From NCBI GenBank assembly GCA_000721275.1, contig JOFO01000011.1:1-64000 (forward strand): a stretch of 64,000 bases of DNA, in the 5' to 3' direction. This DNA comes from Microtetraspora glauca (GTDB lineage: Bacteria; Actinomycetota; Actinomycetes; Streptomycetales; Streptomycetaceae). The notes beneath the pieces are model-generated. The model had not been told where the DNA came from, searched no databases, and worked only from the letters and a program-made list of their open reading frames with translations. Within the stretch, counting starts at the first letter, position 1, and each line of letters opens with the position of its first letter. The translations under genes were made by a program, and so were the position numbers. Positions 1 through 7,246 of the stretch are shown one piece after another.

Positions 1-160
1 GCTGGCCCTCGACGCCTACGCCGACTCCCGGCGCACCGGCTCCTTCCTCCTCATCGACCCCGCCGACGGCACCACCCTCGCCGCCGGCATGGCAGGCGAG
101 TCGTTCGCCTCCGCCAAGGCCGTCGCGGCCGGCGACGACGAGGACGGCTGGGACTTCTGA
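1..160 (+). CDS. cysN: Sulfate adenylyltransferase subunit 1 (CysN), C-terminal end only
   Basis: Only the last 52 residues are in the window; the reading frame starts at base 2 and ends with TGA at 158-160. The segment carries the TGSFLLIDPADGTTLAAGM motif near the end, typical of the C-terminus of the GTP-binding large subunit of ATP sulfurylase. With CysD it activates sulfate to adenosine 5'-phosphosulfate in the cytoplasm during sulfate assimilation. The following ABC importer and sirohydrochlorin chelatase on the same strand fit a sulfur assimilation operon. The family identification rests on a short but characteristic stretch. Confidence 0.85.
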   Translation, partial: LALDAYADSRRTGSFLLIDPADGTTLAAGMAGESFASAKAVAAGDDEDGWDF

Positions 161-162
161 CC

Positions 163-264
163 ATGACTCAGGACTTCTACGGGACCTTCGCGAAGGAAGG
201 CGGCCGGGTCGGCTCCGGCGCCCTCGGCGCGGGCAGAGGAGGCGTCGCGCGATGTGCGTGCTGA
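163..264 (+). CDS. Possible 33-codon ORF ending in Cys-Ala-Cys
   Basis: An ATG two bases after the cysN stop opens a 33-codon frame that ends Arg-Cys-Ala-Cys-stop at 262-264. It lacks a strong Shine-Dalgarno site, although readthrough ribosomes from cysN could reinitiate there. Its end overlaps the start of the next small ORF, whose second codon is also Cys. It may be a chance frame or one half of a paired cysteine-sensing leader. I do not recognise the peptide. Confidence 0.25.
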   Translation: MTQDFYGTFAKEGGRVGSGALGAGRGGVARCAC

Positions 265-335
265 CCGCCTCCGCGCACGGCCCGCGCCGTGCGACGCCGC
301 TCCACCCGCACCGCCGTAAACGCAGACTTCACTGA
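252..335 (+). CDS. Putative 27-codon leader peptide upstream of the ABC importer
   Basis: A strong AGAGGAGG site at 235-242 sits nine bases before ATG 252. The frame begins Met-Cys-Val-Leu-Thr and ends with a very basic His/Arg/Lys stretch before TGA 333-335, only 19 bases before the lipoprotein gene start. Size, position, an early Cys codon and a basic tail fit an attenuation leader controlling a sulfur gene. Cysteine-responsive upstream ORFs are known in mycobacteria; extending that to this gene is inference. No coding statistics are possible at this length. Confidence 0.5.
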   Translation: MCVLTASAHGPRRATPLHPHRRKRRLH

Positions 336-354
336 ATCGAGGGGAAGACCTCCC

Positions 355-1464
355 GTGCCTGCCACCACCCGTACCATCCCGCTCCGCGGCCTCGCCGCCG
401 CCGCCACGCTGCCGCTGCTGATCGGCGCGCTCGCCTCCTGCGGCTACGGTTCACAGGCCAAGACCGACGAGAAGAAGGTGGCGGCGACGGGCGAGAAGCT
501 CTCCGCCGACTCCGTACGGCTCGGGTACTTCCCCAACCTGACGCACGCCACGGCACTGGTCGGTGACCAGGAGGGCATCTTCCAGAAGGAGCTCGGCGGC
601 ACCGAGCTGAAGGTGTCGACCTTCAACGCGGGCCCGTCCGAGATCGAGGCGCTCAACGCCGGCTCGATCGACATCGGCTTCATCGGCCCCTCGCCGGCGA
701 TCAACGGCTACACCAAGTCCCGGGGACAGAACCTGCGCATCGTCGGCGGCTCCGCCTCCGGCGGCGTCAAGCTCGTGGTGAACCCCGCGAAGATCAAGAC
801 CCTGGACGACGTCAAGGGCAAGCGGATCGCGACGCCGCAGCACGGCAACACCCAGGACGTGGCCTTCCTCCACTGGATCTCCGAGAAGGGCTGGAAGGTC
901 GACGCGGAGAGCGGCAAGGGCGACGTCTCGGTGCTGCGCACCGACAACAAGGTCACCCCGGACGCCTACAAGTCCGGTTCCATCGACGGCGCCTGGGTGC
1001 CGGAGCCGACCGCGTCGAAGCTCGTCAGCGAGGGCGCCAAGGTGCTCCTCGACGAGTCGACGCTCTGGCCCGACAACAAGTTCGTCATCACCAACATCAT
1101 CGTGTCCCAGAAGTTCCTGAAGGAGCACCCGGACGTGGTGGAGGCCGTTCTGCGCGGCTCGGTGAAGACCAACGCCTGGATCAACGCCAACCCGGACAAG
1201 GCCAAGGAGTCCGCCAACTCCCGGCTCAAGGAGCTGTCCGGCAAGCCGCTCGGCGCCGAGGTGATCGACGGCGCCTGGCCGTCCATCACCTTCACCGACG
1301 ACCCGCTGGCCGCCACCCTGCAGGCGCAGGCCGACCACGCGGTGAAGGCCGGACTCCTCAAGGAGCCCGACCTGAAGGGCATCTACGACCTGCGGCCGCT
1401 CAATAAGGTCCTGAAGGCCGAGGGCGAGCCCGAGGTCTCCGATGCCGGTCTCGGCGTGAAGTAA
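355..1464 (+). CDS. ABC transporter substrate-binding lipoprotein, SsuA/NMT1-like
   Basis: The 369-residue product is a periplasm-facing solute receptor anchored as a lipoprotein: a basic N-terminus, a hydrophobic stretch and the lipobox Leu-Ala-Ser-Cys with Cys29. The body has family features such as VRLGYFPNLTHATALVG and the NAGSIDIGFIGPSPAINGY region, which belong to the sulfonate/nitrate/taurine binding family. The start is GTG 355, behind GAGGGGA at 338-344, which gives a proper signal peptide; an upstream GTG at 289 would add a non-signal extension. Position after cysN and before an ATPase and a permease supports import of an oxidised sulfur compound such as a sulfonate or sulfate ester. 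Substrate is inferred from context only. Confidence 0.9.
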   Translation: MPATTRTIPLRGLAAAATLPLLIGALASCGYGSQAKTDEKKVAATGEKLSADSVRLGYFPNLTHATALVGDQEGIFQKELGGTELKVSTFNAGPSEIEALNAGSIDIGFIGPSPAINGYTKSRGQNLRIVGGSASGGVKLVVNPAKIKTLDDVKGKRIATPQHGNTQDVAFLHWISEKGWKVDAESGKGDVSVLRTDNKVTPDAYKSGSIDGAWVPEPTASKLVSEGAKVLLDESTLWPDNKFVITNIIVSQKFLKEHPDVVEAVLRGSVKTNAWINANPDKAKESANSRLKELSGKPLGAEVIDGAWPSITFTDDPLAATLQAQADHAVKAGLLKEPDLKGIYDLRPLNKVLKAEGEPEVSDAGLGVK

Positions 1465-1498
1465 GCAGCCCGCAGCTCATACCCAGGAGGTGACGACC

Positions 1499-2296
1499 AT
1501 GGCCACGACCACGACGCCCGCCAAGGCCGAGGACCGCGCGACCCGGACCGGGCACGCCGCGCGCCTCACGCACGTCTCCAAGTCCTTCGGCGGTCCCGCC
1601 GGCGGCCAGCTCGTCCTCGACGACATCTCCCTCGACGTCGCCCCCGGCGAGTTCGTCACCCTGCTGGGCGCCTCGGGCTGCGGAAAGTCCACCCTGCTCA
1701 ACCTGGTCGCCGGGCTCGACCGGCCGTCCGCGGGGTCCATCGAGACCCCCGGCGGCCGGCCGGCCCTGATGTTCCAGGAGCACGCCCTCTTCCCGTGGCT
1801 CACGGCCGGCAAGAACATCGAGCTGGCCCTGAAGCTGCGCGGCGTGCCGAAGGCCGAGCGCCGCCCCGAGGCGGAGCGCCTGCTCGAACTGGTACGGCTC
1901 GGCGGCTCGTACGGCAAGCGGGTCCACGAGCTGTCCGGCGGCATGCGTCAGCGGGTGGCGCTGGCCCGCGCCCTCGCGCAGGCCGGCGACCTGCTGCTGA
2001 TGGACGAGCCGTTCGCCGCGCTCGACGCCATCACCCGGGACGTGCTGCACGACGAGCTCACCCGGATCTGGCGGGAGACGAACCTCTCCGTCCTCTTCGT
2101 CACGCACAACGTGCGCGAGGCCGTGCGGCTGGCCGAGCGCGTCGTTCTCCTCTCCTCCCGGCCCGGCCGGATCGCCCGGGAGTGGACCATCGACATCCCG
2201 CAGCCGCGCCGCATCGAGGACGCCGCCGTGGCGGAACTGTCCGTCGAGATCACCGAAGAACTCCGTGGGGAGATCCGCCGACATGGCCAGCACTGA
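1499..2296 (+). CDS. ABC transporter ATP-binding protein, SsuB/TauB-like
   Basis: A 265-residue ATPase that would energise import with the flanking lipoprotein and permease. Walker A GASGCGKST lies at residues 57-65, followed by the Q-loop, signature LSGGMRQR, Walker B LLLMDEPFAALD and switch histidine in VTHN, all intact. ATG 1499 is eight bases behind AGGAGG at 1485-1490; a GTG within that site is not credible. Its 3' end overlaps the permease start by 14 bases, implying coupled translation. The nearest families are nitrate/sulfonate/taurine importers, and the sulfur gene context favours sulfonate. Confidence 0.92.
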   Translation: MATTTTPAKAEDRATRTGHAARLTHVSKSFGGPAGGQLVLDDISLDVAPGEFVTLLGASGCGKSTLLNLVAGLDRPSAGSIETPGGRPALMFQEHALFPWLTAGKNIELALKLRGVPKAERRPEAERLLELVRLGGSYGKRVHELSGGMRQRVALARALAQAGDLLLMDEPFAALDAITRDVLHDELTRIWRETNLSVLFVTHNVREAVRLAERVVLLSSRPGRIAREWTIDIPQPRRIEDAAVAELSVEITEELRGEIRRHGQH

Positions 2297-3167
2297 GACC
2301 ACCGTCCGCAAGAGCGACGACCTCGCGGGCCTGGAGGCCGGACTCGACGCGCTGGACAGCGTGCAGGTCAGCCGCACCCCGCTGCGCGAGGTCCTGCTGA
2401 AGAAGGTGCTGCCGCCGGTCCTGGCGATCGCGCTGGTCCTCGGCGTCTGGCAGCTGCTCGTCAGCCTGGAGGTGGCCGAGCCCGGCAAGCTGCCGTCGCC
2501 CGGCGCGGTCTGGGCGAGCCTGGAGACGATGTGGCTGGAGGGCACCCTCCTGGAGGTGCTGTGGACCAGCGTCTCCCGGGCCCTCCTCGGATTCCTCCTC
2601 GCCCTGGCGATCGGCACTCCGCTGGGGCTGCTCGTCGCCCGGGTGGGAGTGGTCCGGACGGCGATCGGCCCGATCCTCTCCGGGCTCCAGTCGCTCCCGT
2701 CGGTCGCCTGGGTGGCGCCCGCGGTGCTCTGGCTGGGCCTCAACGACTCGATGATGTTCGCGGTGATCCTGCTCGGCGCCGTGCCGTCGATCGCCAACGG
2801 TCTCGTGGCGGGCGTGGACCAGGTGCCGCCGCTCTTCCTGCGGGCCGGGCGGACGCTCGGAGCGACCGGGCTGAAGGGTGCCTGGCACATCGTCATGCCG
2901 GCCGCGCTGCCGGGCTACCTCGCCGGCCTGAAGCAGGGCTGGGCGTTCTCCTGGCGGTCGCTGATGGCCGCCGAGATCATCGCCTCCTCGCCCGACCTGG
3001 GCCTCGGCCTCGGCCAGCTGCTGGAGAACGGCCGCAACAACTTCGACATGCCGGGGATCTTCCTCGCGATCTTCCTCATCCTGCTCGTCGGCATCGCGAT
3101 CGACCTGCTGCTCTTCAGCCCGCTGGAGCGCGCCGTGCTCCGCCGCCGCGGCCTGCTGGTGAAGTGA
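2283..3167 (+). CDS. ABC transporter permease, SsuC-like
   Basis: A 294-residue inner-membrane permease with a cytoplasmic N-terminal segment, about six hydrophobic spans and a BPD-type EAA region (GATGLKGAWHIVMPAALPG), where the ATPase would dock. ATG 2283 lies inside the end of the ATPase gene with a GGGGAG site just upstream. The set of lipoprotein, ATPase and permease is complete. The sulfonate assignment follows from cysN upstream and the sirohydrochlorin enzyme ten bases downstream rather than from a substrate motif. Confidence 0.92.
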   Translation: MASTETTVRKSDDLAGLEAGLDALDSVQVSRTPLREVLLKKVLPPVLAIALVLGVWQLLVSLEVAEPGKLPSPGAVWASLETMWLEGTLLEVLWTSVSRALLGFLLALAIGTPLGLLVARVGVVRTAIGPILSGLQSLPSVAWVAPAVLWLGLNDSMMFAVILLGAVPSIANGLVAGVDQVPPLFLRAGRTLGATGLKGAWHIVMPAALPGYLAGLKQGWAFSWRSLMAAEIIASSPDLGLGLGQLLENGRNNFDMPGIFLAIFLILLVGIAIDLLLFSPLERAVLRRRGLLVK

Positions 3168-3177
3168 GCGACCGCCC

Positions 3178-3936
3178 ATGACCGCCCCCGTCCTCCTCGT
3201 CATCGCCCACGGCAGCCGTGATCCGCGGCACGCGGCGACCGTCCAGGCGCTGGTGCGCCAGGCCGGCGCGCTGCGGCCGGGGCTGCGGGTGGAGACCGCG
3301 TTCCTGGACTTCAACCTGCCGTCGCCTGCGGGCGTCCTGGACCGGCTCGCCGCCGACGGGGTGCGGGACGTGGTGGCGCTGCCGCTGCTGCTGACCCGTG
3401 CCTTCCACGCGAAGGCGGACGTCCCGGCCGTGCTGCGCCGGGCGCCGGCCGGGCTGCGGATCCGGCAGGCGGACGTCCTCGGCCCGTCGCCGCTGCTGCT
3501 CGCGGCGGTGGAACGGCGCCTGTACGAGGCCGGGCTGGCGCCCGGCGACCAGAGCACCACCGGGGTCGTGCTGGCCTCGGCGGGCTCCACCGACCCGGAG
3601 GCGATCGCGGCGATCGCAGAAACGGCGCGGGAGCTGCGGCGCACCGGTTGGTGCTCCGTGCGACCCGCGTTCGCCTCCGCTGTACGTGCCGAGGGCTTCC
3701 CGCGCACCGAGGACGCCGTACGGGCGCTGCGCGCCGAGCCGGGCGTCCGCCGGGTGGCGGTGGCCCCGTACGTGATCGCGCCCGGCCGGCTGCCGGACCG
3801 GATCACGGCGGGCGCGGCCGGGGCGGACGTGCTGGCCGAGGTCCTCGGTCCCGCCCCCGAACTGGCCCGGCTCCTCGTGGAGCGGTACGCGGAGGCGGTC
3901 CGCTCCCCGGAGCGGGTGGCGGCCGCGGTCGGCTAG
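3178..3936 (+). CDS. Sirohydrochlorin chelatase family protein (CbiX/SirB-like)
   Basis: A 252-residue protein with the metal-binding start LLVIAHGSRDPRH and a second, weaker copy of the fold in its C-terminal half, as in long single-chain CbiX/SirB proteins. The family inserts Fe2+ or Co2+ into sirohydrochlorin; with sulfate-assimilation neighbours, making sirohaem for sulfite reductase is the likely job. The ATG is ten bases after the permease stop, so it is probably cotranscribed. The stop lies in a CTAG tetramer that also holds the stop of the opposite-strand gene. Confidence 0.88.
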   Translation: MTAPVLLVIAHGSRDPRHAATVQALVRQAGALRPGLRVETAFLDFNLPSPAGVLDRLAADGVRDVVALPLLLTRAFHAKADVPAVLRRAPAGLRIRQADVLGPSPLLLAAVERRLYEAGLAPGDQSTTGVVLASAGSTDPEAIAAIAETARELRRTGWCSVRPAFASAVRAEGFPRTEDAVRALRAEPGVRRVAVAPYVIAPGRLPDRITAGAAGADVLAEVLGPAPELARLLVERYAEAVRSPERVAAAVG

Positions 3937-4481
3937 GCGGTCATCTCGACCAGCTTGCGGACGGTGTTCCAGTTGCGGGCGGTGGCCACCACGCCCTTGT
4001 TCAGGGACGGCCTCATCACGGCCTCGGCGAGCTTGGAGCGGCCGAGGCCGTCGGGCGTGTGGAGGTACATCACGCGGTCGCCGAGGGCGAACGCCTCGGG
4101 CGCGAAGGACTCCGCGTCGACCGCCGCGAAGCGGTCCGGGGTGACCGGCGCGGAGTAGTAGACGGCGTGCAGCTGCTTCCCCTCCAGTTCGCCGGCGGGG
4201 TAGGGGCAGGCGTCGGCGACGGCGGCGAGGTAGGCGCCGTCGCGGACCAGGCAGTCGCAGCGGAAGCCGAGGCGCCGCTCGATCTCCTCCTCGATCGCGG
4301 CGGCCAGGGTGTCCTCGGAGGCTCCGGTGCCGGTGGTGAAGACGGCGTTCCCGCTCTGGAGGTAGGTCCGCACGCCGGTGTGGCCGAGGTCGCCGAGGAG
4401 GGCGCGCAGGTCGCCCATGGGGAGCTTGCGCCGGCCGCTCACGTTGATGCCGCGGAGGAGGAGCGCGTACGTCGTCGTCAT
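3933..4481 (-). CDS. DUF1697 family protein
   Basis: A 182-residue soluble protein with the hallmark N-terminus YALLLRGINVSGRRKLPMGDL and the later TYLQSGNAVF segment of DUF1697, a widespread bacterial family of unknown biochemical function. The start is taken at the ATG encoding MTTTYALL, where homologues begin; an in-frame ATG seven codons upstream has no family support. The gene converges on the chelatase gene and overlaps it by four bases. Confidence 0.85.
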   Translation of the reverse strand: MTTTYALLLRGINVSGRRKLPMGDLRALLGDLGHTGVRTYLQSGNAVFTTGTGASEDTLAAAIEEEIERRLGFRCDCLVRDGAYLAAVADACPYPAGELEGKQLHAVYYSAPVTPDRFAAVDAESFAPEAFALGDRVMYLHTPDGLGRSKLAEAVMRPSLNKGVVATARNWNTVRKLVEMTA

Positions 4482-4497
4482 GCGGTCAGCGTAGAAG

Positions 4498-4530
4498 GCC
4501 ACCGCGCCTCGTGGGGGGTGGCGCGGTGGC
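4498..4530. promoter_or_regulatory. 11-bp inverted repeat in a divergent intergenic region
   Basis: GCCACCGCGCC at 4498-4508 and its exact complement at 4520-4530 flank an 11-base G-rich loop. The element is just upstream of the DUF1697 start and between two divergent genes, so it is not a conventional terminator for either. It could be an untranslated-leader hairpin or a protein site. An AT-rich patch at about 4589-4614 probably contains the promoter of the next plus-strand gene, but no clean -35/-10 pair is visible. Confidence 0.4.
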
Positions 4531-4679
4531 TGGTCCGAACCCTCTCCGATGGACGGCGCGGAGGGGAAGGGCCTTCACGAATCTGTGACCTTTATTGAAC
4601 AAGGTTGCGTAATGCGGGGAGGTGTGGCCAGGGATGGGAGACTGCTCGCGCAGACGTACCACCGGGTAGGGAGTGAGTG

Positions 4680-5537
4680 ATGGACGAGGCGAGGGCGCGG
4701 GAGATCCTGGCCGCGGCGGGGCTGCCGGCGGGCGGGGCGCGACTCCTCGCGCTGGGCGAGAACGCGGTCTTCGCCGTGGACGGCCTGGTCGTCAAGGTGG
4801 GCCGGTCCGCCGAGCTGTTCGCGCGGGCGGAGCGGGAGGTGGCGCTGGCCGGCTGGCTCGCCGAGGCCGGGGTGCCGGCGGTGCGGGCGGCGGAGCGGGA
4901 GCCGCGGCTGGTCGAGGGCCATCCGCTGACCTTCTGGCATCCGCTGCCGGATGCCGTCCGTCCGGCCGAGCCGCGCGATCTGGCGCCGCTGCTCGCGGCC
5001 GTGCACGCGCTGCCGGAGCCGGCCGGGTTCCGGCTGCCGCGGCGGGAGCTGCTGGGCGGGGTGGAGCGGTGGCTGCGGCTCGCCGGGGACGCGATCGACC
5101 CGGCGGACGCGGCCTTCCTGCGGGAGCGCCGGGACTCCTTCGCGCCGCAGGCCGCCGCCCTCACGCCGCACCTGGTGCCGGGCCCGATCCACGGCGACGC
5201 CCTCCCGCGCAACGTCCAGGTGGGCCCGGACGGGCCGGTCCTGATGGACCTGGAGACCTTCTCGTCGGACCTGCGCGAGCACGACCTGGTGGTGCTGGCG
5301 CTCTCCCGGGACCGGTACGGCCTGGACCCGGCGGCCTACGACGCCTTCACCGAGGCGTACGGCTGGGACGTGCGGGAGTGGGAGGGGTGCGCGGTGCTGC
5401 GCGGCGCGCGGGAGACCGCGAGCTGTGCCTGGGTGGCCCAGCACGCCCCGCACAACCCGAAGGCGCTGGCCGAGTTCGAGCGGCGGGTGGCGTCGCTGCG
5501 GGACGGCGATCCCGAGGTCCGCTGGTATCCCTTCTGA
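4680..5537 (+). CDS. Aminoglycoside phosphotransferase-fold small-molecule kinase
   Basis: A 285-residue kinase-like protein. The APH catalytic motif appears as HGDALPRNVQV, with catalytic Asp and metal-binding Asn, followed by DLETF in place of the usual metal-binding Asp segment. The N-lobe contains VVKVG, with the ATP-anchoring Lys. ATG 4680 is preceded by an AGGGAG site; a GTG directly before it is the alternative start. The family includes antibiotic kinases, homoserine/choline kinases and metabolic kinases, so the substrate is unknown and resistance should not be assumed. It is separated from its neighbours by its own upstream region. Confidence 0.85.
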   Translation: MDEARAREILAAAGLPAGGARLLALGENAVFAVDGLVVKVGRSAELFARAEREVALAGWLAEAGVPAVRAAEREPRLVEGHPLTFWHPLPDAVRPAEPRDLAPLLAAVHALPEPAGFRLPRRELLGGVERWLRLAGDAIDPADAAFLRERRDSFAPQAAALTPHLVPGPIHGDALPRNVQVGPDGPVLMDLETFSSDLREHDLVVLALSRDRYGLDPAAYDAFTEAYGWDVREWEGCAVLRGARETASCAWVAQHAPHNPKALAEFERRVASLRDGDPEVRWYPF

Positions 5538-5590
5538 CCGGCCTGTCATCATGATCCCGTCGAACAGGCCGAGGGGAACGGGGTGTTGTG

Positions 5591-6421
5591 ATGCGGGTCG
5601 AGCTGACCGAGGTGACGCTGGACGTCGAGGTGAGCGGTGAGGGACCGGTGGTCCTGCTGCTCCACGGCTTCCCGGACAGTCACCGCCTGTGGCGGCATCA
5701 GGTTCCGGCGCTGAACGCGGCCGGCTTCCGGACGGTCGCGCCGACCCTGCGGGGCTTCGACGGCTCGGACCGGCCGGAGGGCGGCCACGAGGCGTACCAC
5801 CCGGCGAAGCACGTCGGGGACGTGCTGGAGCTGCTGGCGAAGCTGGACGTGGGCCGCTTCCATCTGGTGGGCCACGACTGGGGGTCGGGGGTCGCCCAGG
5901 GGCTGGCGTCGGTGGTGCCGCACCGGGTGCGGAGCCTGAGCCTGCTGTCGGTGGGGCACCCGGCGGCGCTCCGGGGCGCGGGCTGGGAGCAGCGGCAGCG
6001 CTCCTGGTACATGCTGCTGTTCCAGCTGGCGGGGCTCGCGGAGGAGTGGCTGTCCCGGGACGACCACGCGCAGCTGCGGGAGATGCTGGCCGAGCACCCG
6101 GACGCGGAGGCGGTGATCGAGCCGCTGCGCGCGCCGGGCGCGCTGACGGCGGCGCTGAACATCTACCGGGCGGGCGCGTCGCCGGAGGCGCTGTTCGGTC
6201 CGGACGGTGCGGTGGTGCCGCTGCCGGAGCGGGTGCCGGTGATGGGTGTCTGGTCGCCCGGCGACCGGTTCCTCACCGAGCGCTCGATGGCGGGGACGGG
6301 CGCCTTCGTGGACGGTCCCTGGCGGTACGAGCGGGTGGAGGAGGCGGGGCACTGGCTGCAGCTGGATCAGCCGGAGGCGGTCAACGAGCTGCTGCTGTCC
6401 TTCCTGAAGGAGCACGCCTGA
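5591..6421 (+). CDS. Alpha/beta hydrolase, epoxide hydrolase-like
   Basis: A 276-residue cytosolic hydrolase with the oxyanion motif LLLHGFPDSH and the nucleophile elbow VGHDWGSG, whose central Asp rather than Ser is typical of epoxide hydrolases and haloalkane dehalogenases. The late EEAGHWLQLDQP segment supplies the catalytic His. ATG 5591 follows a GAGGGGAACGGGG ribosome-binding stretch. The natural substrate cannot be read from the sequence. It lies 53 bases after the kinase gene on the same strand and could be cotranscribed. Confidence 0.88.
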   Translation: MRVELTEVTLDVEVSGEGPVVLLLHGFPDSHRLWRHQVPALNAAGFRTVAPTLRGFDGSDRPEGGHEAYHPAKHVGDVLELLAKLDVGRFHLVGHDWGSGVAQGLASVVPHRVRSLSLLSVGHPAALRGAGWEQRQRSWYMLLFQLAGLAEEWLSRDDHAQLREMLAEHPDAEAVIEPLRAPGALTAALNIYRAGASPEALFGPDGAVVPLPERVPVMGVWSPGDRFLTERSMAGTGAFVDGPWRYERVEEAGHWLQLDQPEAVNELLLSFLKEHA

Positions 6422-6433
6422 CGGGCGCCCCGG

Positions 6434-7159
6434 TCAGGGGCTGACGGCCGCCGGCTCGCCGCGCAGGGGCCACACCGGGTCGACGAAGGCGTCCGGGTCG
6501 CCCTTGCGCCGCAGGAAGTCCTGGAAGTTCTCGGCCCAGGCGCGGTACCAGCCGATCTGCCGCTCGTGCAGTTCGGCCGGGTCGAGGGCGGCCACCTGCG
6601 GGTGGCGGGCGGCTATCGCGAGGGCGACGCGGACGGCGGCGAGCGCGTCGGCGGACGCCTGGTGGGCGCTGGTGAGCTCGACGCCGTACTCGCCGCACAC
6701 CGCCTCCAGGGTGCGCTTGCCGCGCCGGTAGCGGTCGACGGCCCGGTCGATGGTGTACGGGTCGAGGACGGGTCCGATGCCGGCGCCGCCCATCCGCTCG
6801 GCGAGCGAGGGCAGTCCGTGCCGGCGCAGCTCGGCGGAGAGCAGGGTGAGGTCGAAGGAGGCGTTGTACGCGACGACGGGGACGCCCTGGGACCAGTAGC
6901 CGGTCAGGGTCTCGGCGACCTCGTCGGCGACCTCGCGGACCGGGCGGCCCTCGGCGGCGGCGCGCTCGCTGCTGATGCCGTGGATGGCGGACGCCTGTTC
7001 GGGGATGCGGACGCCGGGGTCGGCGAGCCAGTCGCGCTGCCGGACCACCGTGCCGCGGTGCACGCCGACGACCGACGCGGTGACGATGCGGGATTCGAGC
7101 GGGTCCGTCCCCGTCGTCTCCAGGTCGAAGCCGACCAGTGGTTCCCTATGCCAGGCCAT
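6434..7159 (-). CDS. DEDDh-type 3'-5' exonuclease (DnaQ-like)
   Basis: A 241-residue exonuclease of the DNA polymerase III epsilon superfamily. The DEDDh residues are in order: GFDLETTGTD (Asp/Glu), YNASFDLTLL (Asp) and HQASADALAAV (His/Asp). The family removes nucleotides from 3' ends of DNA or RNA with two metal ions. Streptomyces carry several short stand-alone paralogues, so this need not be the replicative proofreading subunit. It converges with the hydrolase gene 13 bases away. Confidence 0.88.
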   Translation of the reverse strand: MAWHREPLVGFDLETTGTDPLESRIVTASVVGVHRGTVVRQRDWLADPGVRIPEQASAIHGISSERAAAEGRPVREVADEVAETLTGYWSQGVPVVAYNASFDLTLLSAELRRHGLPSLAERMGGAGIGPVLDPYTIDRAVDRYRRGKRTLEAVCGEYGVELTSAHQASADALAAVRVALAIAARHPQVAALDPAELHERQIGWYRAWAENFQDFLRRKGDPDAFVDPVWPLRGEPAAVSP

Positions 7160-7246
7160 CGGGTCCTCCTTACGTGATCTCCCCCGTGGTGCTCACACCC
7201 TCGCACGCGCCTCTGACAACGCGGCCGGAGGGGCGGGGCACCCCGG

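Noticed and set aside
4680..5537. Calling the APH-fold gene an antibiotic-resistance gene
   Set aside because: APH-fold kinases in Streptomyces have many metabolic roles; no resistance-specific motif or neighbouring antibiotic gene is present.
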